Assembly (NCBI RefSeq): GCF_036242395.1
Contig: NZ_CP108458.1
Coordinates: 5,084,001 to 5,148,000 of the forward strand
From: Kitasatospora sp. NBC_01266
GTDB lineage: Bacteria > Actinomycetota > Actinomycetes > Streptomycetales > Streptomycetaceae
Length of the DNA stretch: 64,000 nt
Reading direction: 5' to 3'
Shown here: positions 46,018-54,768 of the stretch, piece after piece
Position numbering within the stretch: the stretch's first letter is position 1
Layout of the letters: every line of letters begins with the position of its first letter
Made by a program: the position numbers and the translations under genes
Notes under the pieces: model-generated
Seen by the model: only the letters and a program-made list of their open reading frames with translations
What the model was told of the DNA's origin: nothing
Databases searched by the model: none

Positions 46018-48060
46018 ATGGTGAACCGCCTGGCCAATGCCACGTCCCCGTATCTGCTCCAGCACGCCGACAACCCCGTCGACTGGCAGCCCTGGGGCCC
46101 CGAGGCCTTCGCCGAGGCCGAGCGGCGCGGGGTGCCGGTGCTGCTCTCCGTCGGCTACGCGGCGTGTCACTGGTGCCACGTCATGGCGCACGAGTCCTTC
46201 GAGGACGCGGCGCTCGCCCAGTACCTCAACGGGGAGTTCGTCGCGGTGAAGGTGGACCGCGAGGAGCGGCCGGATGTGGACGCGGTCTACATGGAGGCGG
46301 TGCAGGCGGCGACCGGGCAGGGTGGGTGGCCGATGACGGTGTTCCTGACGCCGGACAAGGAGCCGTTCTACTTCGGGACGTACTTCCCGCCCGAGCCGCG
46401 GCACGGGATGCCGTCCTTCCGGCAGGTGCTGGAGGGGGTGGCGGCGGCCTGGCGGGAGCGGCCCGAGGAGGTCGCGGAGGTCGCGGGGCGGATCCGGGCG
46501 GAGTTGGCGCAGCGGGCCGGGGTGTACGGGGCGGGGGGTGGCAATCCGCCCGGGGAGGCGGAGTTGCACCAGGCGCTGACCGGGCTCAGCCGCAGCTTCG
46601 ATCCGGTGCGCGGCGGGTTCGGCGGGGCGCCGAAGTTCCCGCCGTCCATGGCGCTGGAGTTCCTGCTGCGACACCACGCGCGGACCGGGTCCGAGGTGGC
46701 GCTGGAGCTGGTGGAGCGGACGGCCGAGGCGATGGCGCGCGGCGGGCTCTACGACCAGTTGGGCGGCGGGTTCGCGCGGTACTCGGTGGACGCGGGCTGG
46801 GTGGTGCCGCACTTCGAGAAGATGCTCTATGACAACGCGCTGCTGATCCGGGTCTACCTGCACCTGTGGCGGGCCACCGGGGATGAGCGGGCGCGCCGGG
46901 TGGCGCTGGAGACGGCGGACTTCCTGGTGCGCGAACTGGGCACGGCCGAGGGCGGGTTCGCCTCCGCGCTGGACGCCGACAGCCAGGATGAGCGGGGCGC
47001 GCACCGCGAGGGGGCGTACTACGTGTGGACGCCCGCGCAGCTGGCCGGGGCGCTGGGGGAGCGGGACGGGGCGCTGGCCGCCGAGCTGTTCGGCGTGACG
47101 GCGGAGGGCACCTTCGAGGAGGGCGCCTCGGTGCTGCAACTGCTCCGGGATCCCGAGGACGACGCCGCGTACCACCGGGTGCGGGCCGCGCTGCTGGCGG
47201 CGCGGGCGCAGCGGCCGGCGCCGGCGCGGGACGACAAGGTGGTGGCCGCCTGGAACGGGTTGGCGATCGCCGCGCTCGCCGAGACCGGGGCGCTGCTGGA
47301 CCGCCCCGACCTGGTGGCGGCCGCCGAGCGGGCCGCCGACCTGCTGCTGAGCGTCCATCTGACCGCGCCGGGGCGGCTGTTGCGCACCTCGCGGGACGGG
47401 CGGCCGGGGGCCAACGCGGGCGTCCTGGAGGACTACGCCGACGTGGCCGAGGGGTTCCTGGCGCTGTACGCGGTGACCGGCGAGGCCGAATGGCTCGGCC
47501 TGGCGGGCGGGTTGCTCGACACGGTGCTTGGGCACTTCACCGACGAGGCGTCAGGAAGCCTGTATGACACGGCAGATGACGCCGAGGAGCTGATCCGCCG
47601 CCCGCAGGACCCGACCGACAACGCCACCCCGTCCGGCTGGACCGCTGCCGCCCAGGCGCTGCTGAGCTACGCCGCCTACACCGGCTCGGAGCGCCACCGC
47701 ACCGCCGCCGAGCGGGCGTTGGGCGTGGTCGGGGCACTGGCGGGGCAGGCGCCGAGGTTCATCGGGTGGGGGCTGGCAGCCGGCGAGGCGCTGCTGGACG
47801 GGCCGCGCGAGGTCGCGGTGGTCGGCCCGGCCGGCGACCCGCGCACCGCGGCCCTGCACCGTGCCGCGCTGCTGGCCACCGCGCCCGGCGCGGTGGTGGC
47901 CGTCGGCGAGCCGGGCGCGGGGGCCGAGGTGCCGCTGCTGGCGCACCGGCCGCTGCTCGACGGAGCGCCGGCCGCCTATGTGTGCCGGCACTTCGCCTGC
48001 CAGGTGCCCACCGCGGACCCGGCGGTGCTGGGGGAGCAACTCGGCGTGCGAGCCGGTTGA
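46018..48060 (+). CDS. DUF255 thioredoxin-domain protein (YyaL/SSP411 family)
   Basis: This 680-residue protein has an N-terminal thioredoxin-like DUF255 domain (NATSPYLLQHADNPVDW, then GYAACHWCHVM with a CxxC-like pair, and TGQGGWPMTVFLTPD) followed by an (alpha/alpha)6-barrel resembling N-acylglucosamine epimerases. The family is conserved from bacteria to human SPATA20, but its activity is not established. The ATG at 46018 begins the conserved NATSPYLL region. A short copy of its CHWC region survives as a fragment near 44440. Confidence 0.95.
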   Translation: MVNRLANATSPYLLQHADNPVDWQPWGPEAFAEAERRGVPVLLSVGYAACHWCHVMAHESFEDAALAQYLNGEFVAVKVDREERPDVDAVYMEAVQAATGQGGWPMTVFLTPDKEPFYFGTYFPPEPRHGMPSFRQVLEGVAAAWRERPEEVAEVAGRIRAELAQRAGVYGAGGGNPPGEAELHQALTGLSRSFDPVRGGFGGAPKFPPSMALEFLLRHHARTGSEVALELVERTAEAMARGGLYDQLGGGFARYSVDAGWVVPHFEKMLYDNALLIRVYLHLWRATGDERARRVALETADFLVRELGTAEGGFASALDADSQDERGAHREGAYYVWTPAQLAGALGERDGALAAELFGVTAEGTFEEGASVLQLLRDPEDDAAYHRVRAALLAARAQRPAPARDDKVVAAWNGLAIAALAETGALLDRPDLVAAAERAADLLLSVHLTAPGRLLRTSRDGRPGANAGVLEDYADVAEGFLALYAVTGEAEWLGLAGGLLDTVLGHFTDEASGSLYDTADDAEELIRRPQDPTDNATPSGWTAAAQALLSYAAYTGSERHRTAAERALGVVGALAGQAPRFIGWGLAAGEALLDGPREVAVVGPAGDPRTAALHRAALLATAPGAVVAVGEPGAGAEVPLLAHRPLLDGAPAAYVCRHFACQVPTADPAVLGEQLGVRAG

Positions 48061-48126
48061 TTCGAGTCCGGCCAAAATTCGGGTCCGGCCGTAATGCGGG
48101 TCCGGCCGTAATTCGGGTGCGGCCGA
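48059..48126. repeat. Four tandem 17-bp repeats between the DUF255 and GNAT genes
   Basis: Units at 48059-48075, 48076-48092, 48093-48109 and 48110-48126 share the core AATTCGGGTCCGGCCGT with one to three changes each. The first unit overlaps the DUF255 stop codon, and the array ends 26 bases before the GNAT start. Confidence 0.88.
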
Positions 48127-48152
48127 CCGGGGGAGTGGCCCAGCATCGGGGG

Positions 48153-49010
48153 ATGACCTGGACTCTCACCGACTCGCTCGCCGAGTTCCGCGCCGCCGCC
48201 GGGGCCTTCCTGGCGGCGCACCCGGCCGAGAACACCGTCATGCTCACCCTGGTCGACCGGCTGGCGGCCGGCAGCCCGGCCGGTGGCGACCCGGGCAAGC
48301 CGCCGCGCTTCGGCTGGTGGCGCCCGAGCGTCGGGGCACCGGTGGCGGGGGCCTGGATGCAGACCCCGCCGCAGCCGGTCCGGCTCGGCGCGATGCCCCT
48401 GGAGGCGGCCACCGAGCTGCTGGACGTGCTGGTCGACGGACCCGAACTGACCGGCGTGGCCGGCGCCGTGGGCCGGGCGCGGGCGTTCGCCGCGGCCTGG
48501 GCCGAGCGCTCGGGCGGCAGGGTCGAGGTGCGCGAGGAGCAGCGGCTCTACCGGCTGGGCGAGTTGGCGGTGCCCGCGGTGGCCGGCCGGCTCCGGCAGG
48601 CCGGTCCGGCGGACCACGAGCTGCTGGTCGCCTGGTTCAAGGCCTTCTTCGTCGACATCAACATGTTCTCGGTCCACCGGGTCGAGGAGCTGGCCGCGCG
48701 CCGGGCCGCCAACGGGGAACTCCACCTCTGGGAGGTCGAGGGCCGGCCGGTCGCGCTGGCAGGGCTCTCCCCGGTGCTCGCCGGGATGACCCGGGTCGGC
48801 CCGGTCTACACCCCGCCCGAGCTGCGCACAAACGGCTACGCCAGCGCGGTGACGGCGGCGGTCTCGGCGCTGGCGGGCGAGCGCGGGGCGGCGCAGGTGC
48901 TGCTCTACGCCAACCTGGCCAACCCGACCAGCAACTCGATCTACCAGCGGATCGGCTACCGGCCGGTGGAGGACAGCGTGGTCCTCGGCTTCACTCCCAG
49001 TCCCAGCTGA
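48153..49010 (+). CDS. GNAT-family acetyltransferase
   Basis: This 285-residue protein has a divergent N-terminal half and a C-terminal GNAT domain. The acetyl-CoA-binding region is VGPVYTPPELRTNGYA, followed by ASAVTAAVSAL and the characteristic ANPTSNSIYQRIGYRPVED end. Substrate is unknown. ATG 48153 has a GGGGG site nearby. It overlaps the 3' end of the convergent XRE gene by 20 bases. Confidence 0.9.
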   Translation: MTWTLTDSLAEFRAAAGAFLAAHPAENTVMLTLVDRLAAGSPAGGDPGKPPRFGWWRPSVGAPVAGAWMQTPPQPVRLGAMPLEAATELLDVLVDGPELTGVAGAVGRARAFAAAWAERSGGRVEVREEQRLYRLGELAVPAVAGRLRQAGPADHELLVAWFKAFFVDINMFSVHRVEELAARRAANGELHLWEVEGRPVALAGLSPVLAGMTRVGPVYTPPELRTNGYASAVTAAVSALAGERGAAQVLLYANLANPTSNSIYQRIGYRPVEDSVVLGFTPSPS

Positions 49011-49950
49011 TCCCCAGCAGGCAGGGCGCCAGCCCGGTGGCGGCCAGCAGCACGCCGTGCTGGCCGTCCAGCGTGAGTTCCTCGCGCTCGTACGGTTCGG
49101 CGCCCGGTGCGCTGCGCGCGAAGCGGTGGCAGCGCACCGGCAGTGCGGCCGGGTGGAAGGTGACCTGCAGGACGTACTGCCCGGTCCCGGAGTTGAAGCC
49201 GCGCACGAACTCGGTGCTCGGGTCGGGGGCCGGGGCGTCGTCGAAGCCGTAGCCGAGCAGGTGGGTCTCGCCGGTGCGCAGTCTGCGGTCCAACAGCAGT
49301 TCGGCGATCACGAGTTGGGAATCCGGGGCGCGGGCGGTCCGGCCGGGGCGGCAGTTCTCCTCGGCCCGGACCCGCACCTGGGAGACGTCGCAGCCCGGGT
49401 CGCCCTGGTAGATCGCCAGGTAGCGGTCGATGCCGTCGCGGTGGGCGCGCACCGCGTGCTGGGAGTCGCGGCGCAGCAGCCGGCCGTCCGCGCCGACCCG
49501 GATCCGCTCGATGTGGGTGAGGGTGTGCAGGCCGGTGTCGCGTGGCCCGGGGAGTTCGGCGAGCAGTTCGTCCACCGCGTCGGCGGGGGCGATCAGGTCG
49601 CGGTAGGGACGGGTGGCGACGGTCATGGCCGGCTCGGCGGACCGTCCCCGGCGCGGGCCGAGCAGCCGGGTGAGCGAGCCGGCCGGCAGCTCCAGGACCT
49701 CCTCCAGGGCCCCTACCGCGCGCAGTGATTCGGCCCGTTCGGGGCGGCGCCGGCCCTGCTGCCAGTAGCTGAGGCTGGTCACCCCGACGTGCACCCCGCG
49801 GTGCGCCAGATGCTGCTGCACCCGGTGCAGCGCCAGTCCGCGCGCGGCCAGCGCGGTGCGCAGGGCGAGGTGGAAGGGGCCGGTCCGCAGCACCGTGGCC
49901 AGGTCGGGGCGGCTGCCGCGCGGTGCGGTGCCGACGGACATGCGCCCCAT
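48991..49950 (-). CDS. XRE-like helix-turn-helix regulator
   Basis: This 319-residue protein has an N-terminal helix-turn-helix (HRVQQHLAHRG, VGVTSLSYWQQGRRRPERA) that recognises DNA, and a long C-terminal domain of unknown type with beta-strand character, possibly a sensor. ATG 49950 was chosen for its AGGAGG site. It is divergent from a secreted protease gene, with palindromic and repeated sites in between that it may bind. Confidence 0.83.
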   Translation of the reverse strand: MGRMSVGTAPRGSRPDLATVLRTGPFHLALRTALAARGLALHRVQQHLAHRGVHVGVTSLSYWQQGRRRPERAESLRAVGALEEVLELPAGSLTRLLGPRRGRSAEPAMTVATRPYRDLIAPADAVDELLAELPGPRDTGLHTLTHIERIRVGADGRLLRRDSQHAVRAHRDGIDRYLAIYQGDPGCDVSQVRVRAEENCRPGRTARAPDSQLVIAELLLDRRLRTGETHLLGYGFDDAPAPDPSTEFVRGFNSGTGQYVLQVTFHPAALPVRCHRFARSAPGAEPYEREELTLDGQHGVLLAATGLAPCLLGISWDWE

Positions 49951-50001
49951 CGCGGCCTCCTGCCTGCCGGGCCGGCGGCGTGGACGGCCGTCGTGACGGT
50001 G

Positions 50002-50088
50002 GTGAATATTCACACGTCCGAAGCCCCTTGTCACCCTTCCGGAGAGCAGCGGCCGGTGGCGTTCACACTCGCGGGGCGGCGTTCACAC
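50002..50088. promoter_or_regulatory. Palindrome and TTCACAC repeats between the XRE and protease genes
   Basis: A perfect 12-bp palindrome GTGAATATTCAC lies at 50002-50013. GGCGTTCACAC follows at 50058-50068 and 50078-50088 (20-bp spacing), and TTCACAC also overlaps the palindrome (50009-50015). These are candidate binding sites for the divergent regulator. Confidence 0.5.
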
Positions 50089-50232
50089 CTGACCCGGGGG
50101 CGCCCGGAGGGCCGTTGACCAGGGGAGGTCAAGGCCTGATGCTCTGTCACACCCCGGCGCCGCCCGCGAACGGCGCCGGGGTTCGCGTGTCCCCCACTTC
50201 CTTTCCCTGCTTCCCCGCAAGGAGGAAACGCC

Positions 50233-50934
50233 ATGTCCGCTTCCAGACCGTCCCGGGCCCCCGGGCGCCTGCGCAAGGCGCTCGCCGTGGCCGCGCTCAC
50301 CGCGCTCGGCCCGGCCCTGACCGTGGCCACCAGCTCGCCGGCCACCGCCGCCGCCGAGCCCACCGCAGCAGTGCCGGCAGCAGCAGCCGCGCCGGGCCCG
50401 CTCGCCCAGGCCCGTCCGGCCTTCGCCGCCGGTGCGCGGACGGCTGCCGACGGCAGCTCGAAGACCCTCAACATCAGCATGCAGCAACAGCAGAACTCCA
50501 ACTGGTGCTGGGCGGCCAGCGGCGACACCATCGCCAGCTGGTTCGGCTACGACTACACCCAGAACCAGTTCTGCGACGCCGCGTTCGGCAACTCCCTCAA
50601 CGCCACCTGCCCCAACGACGAGGCGGCGCTGGACGACGTGCAGAACGCGCTGAGCTGGATCGGCATCAACCCGGGCGACTACGTCACCGGGTACCTCAAC
50701 TACAGCACCGTGCAGAACGAGATCAACAACAACCGGCCGGTGGAGACCCGGATCCAGTGGTCCTCGGGCGGCGGCCACATGGAGGTGCTGTACGGCTACG
50801 ACCTCAGCGACAACTGGGTCTACTGGGGCGATCCCTGGCCGTCGGACTACCGCTACAACTGGGCGGACTACGACTACTACGTGAGCAACAGCTCCTTCTC
50901 CTGGACCCACTCCCTCTACCAGATCGGCGCGTGA
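50233..50934 (+). CDS. Secreted papain-like cysteine protease
   Basis: This 233-residue protein has a signal peptide (to ~residue 40), an Ala/Pro-rich propeptide (~40-80) and a papain-like C39/C70-type domain. The nucleophile is in QQNSNWCWAA and the His is in GGGHMEVLYGYD; WGDPWP completes the active-site region. It should act outside the cell. A GGAGG site lies before ATG 50233. The next gene starts 7 bases after its stop, so they form an operon. Confidence 0.92.
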   Translation: MSASRPSRAPGRLRKALAVAALTALGPALTVATSSPATAAAEPTAAVPAAAAAPGPLAQARPAFAAGARTAADGSSKTLNISMQQQQNSNWCWAASGDTIASWFGYDYTQNQFCDAAFGNSLNATCPNDEAALDDVQNALSWIGINPGDYVTGYLNYSTVQNEINNNRPVETRIQWSSGGGHMEVLYGYDLSDNWVYWGDPWPSDYRYNWADYDYYVSNSSFSWTHSLYQIGA

Positions 50935-50941
50935 GGAGGCG

Positions 50942-51778
50942 ATGATGACGAACCGTCAGATCATCAGGCGAGCCGCCGTCGCGGCCGTACTGGCCGCGGG
51001 GGCCGCGGGTACCGGGCTGCTCGCGGCCCCGCTCGCGCAGGCCGACGCCCCCGGGGCGGCGCCGGCCGCGGTGTCGCAGAGCGACCTGGCCGCCGCCCGT
51101 GCGGCCGCCCAATCGCCCTCCGTGCTGGCTCGGTTGGGCAGCTTCTTCGCCCATGACCCGGTCTCCCCGGCCGGGTCGGCCCAGCACCTGGCCGGGGCCC
51201 CGGACGCGGCGGCGGTGCCGCAGCCGGTCGGCGCCACCGTCCCGGTCTACACCCTGGATCCGGGCTTCGTGGCCGGCGCCAAGGGCGCGGCGGTGGCCCG
51301 GCCGGACTTCACCGCCACCGAGGTGGCCGCACCCGACGGCCGCACCGCCTCGGTCTGGACCGTGCGGCAGAACGGCGGCTGGCAGGTGGTGAACATCGCC
51401 TCCGGCAGCGACGAGACCCAGTACGCGGCGCTCGGTGCGGCCGGCGGCGGTGGCACGGTCTTCCGCGAACCGCAGGTCAACGCCTGGTACGTGCTGCGCG
51501 GCGGACGGGTGCTGCCGCTGGACCCGGAGGCGCGCGGCTCGGTGGGCGCGGGCGGGGTGAGCCTGGCGGCGTACCAGCGGCTGGTGCACCAGCGGTACGG
51601 CGACAAGCTGCCGGGCTCGGCCTACGACAAGGCGGGCCTGGGGGGCGGGTTCTCGGCCGAGGGGGCCGGCTCCGCCGGTGCGGTCAACATCCCGGCCGTC
51701 ACCGGCGCCGCGGCCCTCGGGCTGACCGCGCTGACCGGGGTGGGCCTGGCCGTGCGCCGCCGCCGCACCAGCGGATAG
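50942..51778 (+). CDS. Secreted protein with C-terminal membrane anchor
   Basis: This 278-residue protein has a signal peptide ending near ALA/QADA (~residue 36), a globular middle rich in Ala/Gly and a C-terminal hydrophobic stretch (LGLTALTGVGLAV) followed by RRRRTSG. That tail resembles sortase substrates but no LPxTG-like motif is visible, so it is more likely simply membrane-anchored. It is co-transcribed with the protease and may be its partner or substrate. Start ATG 50942 follows GAGGAGG. I recognise no family. Confidence 0.8.
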   Translation: MMTNRQIIRRAAVAAVLAAGAAGTGLLAAPLAQADAPGAAPAAVSQSDLAAARAAAQSPSVLARLGSFFAHDPVSPAGSAQHLAGAPDAAAVPQPVGATVPVYTLDPGFVAGAKGAAVARPDFTATEVAAPDGRTASVWTVRQNGGWQVVNIASGSDETQYAALGAAGGGGTVFREPQVNAWYVLRGGRVLPLDPEARGSVGAGGVSLAAYQRLVHQRYGDKLPGSAYDKAGLGGGFSAEGAGSAGAVNIPAVTGAAALGLTALTGVGLAVRRRRTSG

Positions 51779-51790
51779 GGCTGCTCCGGG

Positions 51791-51853
51791 CGGGCGGGCG
51801 GGCGCCGCCGCCGACCTGGCCGAGGCCGTACGGCGGCGGCGCCCGCCCGCCCG
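51791..51853. terminator. Bidirectional terminator between secreted-protein gene and TetR gene
   Basis: A perfect 22-bp inverted repeat (51791-51812 and 51832-51853) with a 19-base loop ends exactly at the TetR stop codon, between convergent genes. Confidence 0.88.
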
Positions 51854-52510
51854 TCAGGAGCGGAAGCCCTCACCCAGCGCGACGATGGTCCGGTCGAGCA
51901 GGTCGGCGATGTCCTGCTCGCCGCCCTGCTCGGCCCAGTACAGGACGGTCTCGGTGGTGGCCGCCGCGAAGGCGGCGGTGAGCACGCGCATGTCCAGGGT
52001 CGGGGCGGTCAGCTTCGCCCGCCGGGTGAGCACGTCCAGGAAGACGGCCTGCGGCTCGGCGGCCTGCTGCAGCATCCGGGCCCGCAGCGAGGGGACGTCC
52101 AGCACCAGGCGCAGCCGGGTCAGCAACTCGTCGCGGTCGTGCTGCATGATCACCCGGAGCATCGGGACCAGCACCGCCCGCGCCGAGGCCAGGAACGGCT
52201 CGTCGTCCGGCCGGGCCAGCAGGGCGGCGGTCATCGGCGGGTCGTACTCGTCGGTGAGGACCAGGTCCTCCTTGGTCGGGAAGTAGCGGAAGAAGGTGGC
52301 CGGCGAGACCTCGGCGGCGGCGGCGATCTGGTCCACCGTGGTGTTCTCCCAGCCCTGTTCGCTGAAGAGCCGGTAGGCCTCGCGGCGCAGCGTGCGCCGG
52401 GTGCGCTGCTTCTTGCGTTCGCGCAGCGACTGCGGCTCCTGGTACAGCTCGGCGATCGCCTCGCCGGGCTGGAGGTCGGAGGTGGCCGCGGTCGGCTGCG
52501 CTTCGCTCAT
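51854..52510 (-). CDS. TetR-family regulator
   Basis: This 218-residue regulator has a typical N-terminal TetR helix-turn-helix (RRTLRREAYRLFSEQG, then TVDQIAAAAEVSPATFFRYFPTK-type segment; ~residues 33-80) and a ligand-binding C-terminal domain. Its start overlaps the stop of the MFS gene (ATGA), and a clear palindrome lies upstream of that gene, so it probably represses the efflux pump and itself until a drug-like ligand binds. Confidence 0.95.
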   Translation of the reverse strand: MSEAQPTAATSDLQPGEAIAELYQEPQSLRERKKQRTRRTLRREAYRLFSEQGWENTTVDQIAAAAEVSPATFFRYFPTKEDLVLTDEYDPPMTAALLARPDDEPFLASARAVLVPMLRVIMQHDRDELLTRLRLVLDVPSLRARMLQQAAEPQAVFLDVLTRRAKLTAPTLDMRVLTAAFAAATTETVLYWAEQGGEQDIADLLDRTIVALGEGFRS

Positions 52511-54138
52511 GCCGGGGATTCTCCCAGGGATTCCGGGAGCCCGGTCGGGACCGGGGCCGGGACCGGGGCCACCCGAGGCACCGTCGCCGCTGCCCCCGCG
52601 TCCGCTCCGGCCCCCTCGTCCGGCGACACCGCCCCGTCCCGGCGCGGCATCCGCAGCGCGACCAGCAGCGCGGAGAGCGCCGCCACCACGGCGGAGGCGA
52701 CCAGCACCAGGCCCATCCCGTGCAGATAGGCCTGGTGCGCCGAGGCGGCCAGCGCCGGGTGGCCGAGCCGGCCGGCGATCTCATCGGCGGCCAGCACCGA
52801 CTGCCCTGCGGTGCGGGCGAGTTGCCCCGGCAGCCCGGCGGTGTGCAGCGCGCCCTGGTAGGCGCTGGCGAGCAGGCTGCCGAAGACCGCCACCCCGATC
52901 ACGCCGCCCACCTGGCGCAGCGTCTGGAGCAGCCCGGAGCCGACCCCGGCCCGGTCCCCGGGCAGCCGGGTGATCGCCGCGCCGGAGGCCGGGATCAGCG
53001 TGAGGCCGAGCCCGGCGCCGAAGAACGGCAGCCAGCAGGCCGCGAAGCCGTAGCCGTCACCAGTGCCGGTCCGGCTGCCGACCAGCATCGAGGCGGCCAG
53101 CACCAGCAGCCCGGCGGTGATCAGGGTGCGCGAGCCGAACCGCTGGTGCAGCTTCTCGCTCGCCCGGGCGGCCACCATCAGTCCGGCCATCAGCGGCATC
53201 ATCCGCAGCCCGGTGCCCAGTGCGTCGGTGCCCAGCACCCCCTGGAAGTAGATCGGCAGCAGGAAGAAGGCGCCGAGCATCACCAGCGAGACCAGGAAGA
53301 CCGCGATGCAGGCCCAGCGGTAGATCGGATCGGCGAGCAGGCCGAGGTCCAGCATCGGATGGCGCTGCCGGCGGCTGCGCAGCACCAGTGCGGCCAGCGT
53401 CGGGACCGAGCCGATCAGCGGCGCCACCACCAGGGGGTCGGACCAGCCGCGCGCGGGGCCCTCGATGATCCCGAAGGTCAGCGCGGACAGGCCGCCGGCG
53501 CCGAGCAGCGCGCTGAGCAGGTCCAGGCGCGGAGCAGCCGGGTCCTTGGATTCGGGCAGCAGCAGGAGGCAGGCGACGATGCCGATCGCCACCAGCGGCA
53601 GGTTGATCAGGAAGACCGAGCCCCACCAGTAGTGCTGCAGCAGCGCGCCGCCGATCAGCGGCCCGAACGGTGCGCCGGCGGCCAGCGCCGCGGTGAGGAT
53701 CGCGATCGCCCGGCGCCGTTCGGCGACCGGGAAGAGCCCGGGGATCACGGCCATCGAGAGCGGCATCACGAAGGCGCCGGCCAGGCCCATCGCGGCGCGG
53801 GCGGCGATCAGCGTGCCGGCGCTGCTCGCCAGCATGCCGAAGGTCGAGGCCACGCCGAACAGGCCGAGGCCGACGGTGAGCAGCCGGCGCCGCCCGAACC
53901 GGTCGCCGAGCAGTCCGGCGGGCAGCAGCAAGGCGGCGAAGGCCAGGGTGTAGGCGTCGACCACCCACTGCTGCTGCCCGGTGCCGGCGTGCAGGGCGGC
54001 GGCCATGGTGGGCAGCGCCACGTTGAGGATCGTCTGGTCGAAGCTGATCACCAGGGTGCTGAGCGCGACCGCGATCAGGGCGATCCAGCGGCGCGGGTTG
54101 AGGGTCTCCGGGACAGTGCCGTTCTCGGGAGCGCGCAT
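52507..54138 (-). CDS. MFS multidrug efflux transporter, EmrB/QacA (DHA2) type
   Basis: This 543-residue transporter has 14 predicted membrane helices and the family motifs: LDQTI-like (SFDQTILNVALPTM) in helix 1, LGDRFGRRRL between helices 2 and 3 and a GPLIGGALLQ in helix 5. It should export cationic or amphipathic compounds by proton antiport. It is transcribed with the TetR gene from a promoter containing an inverted repeat. Confidence 0.95.
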   Translation of the reverse strand: MRAPENGTVPETLNPRRWIALIAVALSTLVISFDQTILNVALPTMAAALHAGTGQQQWVVDAYTLAFAALLLPAGLLGDRFGRRRLLTVGLGLFGVASTFGMLASSAGTLIAARAAMGLAGAFVMPLSMAVIPGLFPVAERRRAIAILTAALAAGAPFGPLIGGALLQHYWWGSVFLINLPLVAIGIVACLLLLPESKDPAAPRLDLLSALLGAGGLSALTFGIIEGPARGWSDPLVVAPLIGSVPTLAALVLRSRRQRHPMLDLGLLADPIYRWACIAVFLVSLVMLGAFFLLPIYFQGVLGTDALGTGLRMMPLMAGLMVAARASEKLHQRFGSRTLITAGLLVLAASMLVGSRTGTGDGYGFAACWLPFFGAGLGLTLIPASGAAITRLPGDRAGVGSGLLQTLRQVGGVIGVAVFGSLLASAYQGALHTAGLPGQLARTAGQSVLAADEIAGRLGHPALAASAHQAYLHGMGLVLVASAVVAALSALLVALRMPRRDGAVSPDEGAGADAGAAATVPRVAPVPAPVPTGLPESLGESPA

Positions 54139-54161
54139 GGCGGACCTCCGGGCGGATTTAA

Positions 54162-54191
54162 GAGAGTCAATGTCAAATGACAGTAACTCTC
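54162..54191. promoter_or_regulatory. TetR-type operator upstream of the MFS-TetR operon
   Basis: Arms GAGAGTCAATGTCA (54162-54175) and TGACAGTAACTCTC (54178-54191) are complementary at 12 of 14 positions around a 2-base centre. It lies 24 bases before the MFS start, in an unusually AT-rich stretch. Confidence 0.8.
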
Positions 54192-54362
54192 AAAAGTTTC
54201 GGACGTCAAGGCGCGCACCACTCGCTCCGATCGGTTGATACTTCTGGACTCCGGTGGCGCCACCCGGAGTTGATGAAACATTGATGTGCTGTTCGCCCGT
54301 TCCCGACTACTCCCTGTCACTGACGGTAGATACGATGTGCCATTGGGTCAGAACGGGGAGAG

Positions 54363-54725
54363 GTGGCGAGTGCCGTGAAGGATGCGCGGGACCTGCAGTT
54401 CTGGGGGATGGTCACCGTGGTCGGCGCCGCGCTCGCGGTCGTCGCGGCCTACCTGGCCGACGGCGCCGCGCTGGTCTGGGCGGTCGCCTCGGTGGAGGCC
54501 CTGCTGGTGATGGTCCATGTCGCGCGCCGCTTCCGGCGCGCGGGGCATCCGGCGGTGCACGTCGAGCGGGGCGGGGGGCGGGACGGGGAGCGTCCGGACG
54601 CGGCGCACTGCGAGCGCTGCCGGCGGGCCCGCGAGCTCGGCGCGGAGGCGGTGGCCCGCCGTGACCAGCGGGCCCGCCACGAGCGGCAGGCCCGCCACGA
54701 GCAGCAGGCCCGCCAGACTGGCTGA
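54363..54725 (+). CDS. Small membrane protein of unknown function
   Basis: This 120-residue protein starts at GTG 54363 after GGGGAGAGG. It has two membrane helices (~13-30 and ~35-55) and a highly charged cytoplasmic tail with two CxxC-like cysteines (HCERCRR) and Arg/Gln-rich repeats (RHERQAR, RHEQQAR). No family is recognised. It is divergent from the MFS operon. Confidence 0.75.
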   Translation: MASAVKDARDLQFWGMVTVVGAALAVVAAYLADGAALVWAVASVEALLVMVHVARRFRRAGHPAVHVERGGGRDGERPDAAHCERCRRARELGAEAVARRDQRARHERQARHEQQARQTG

Positions 54726-54768
54726 CGGGCCTGCGGGTCGAGTCGGTGCGGACGGGCTGAGGCCCGGG

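Noticed and set aside
54726..54768. Possible terminator between the small membrane protein and hemolysin III genes
   Set aside because: Only an imperfect CTGACGGGCCT/AGGCCCGGGTCAG pair with a bulge and a long loop; too weak to call.
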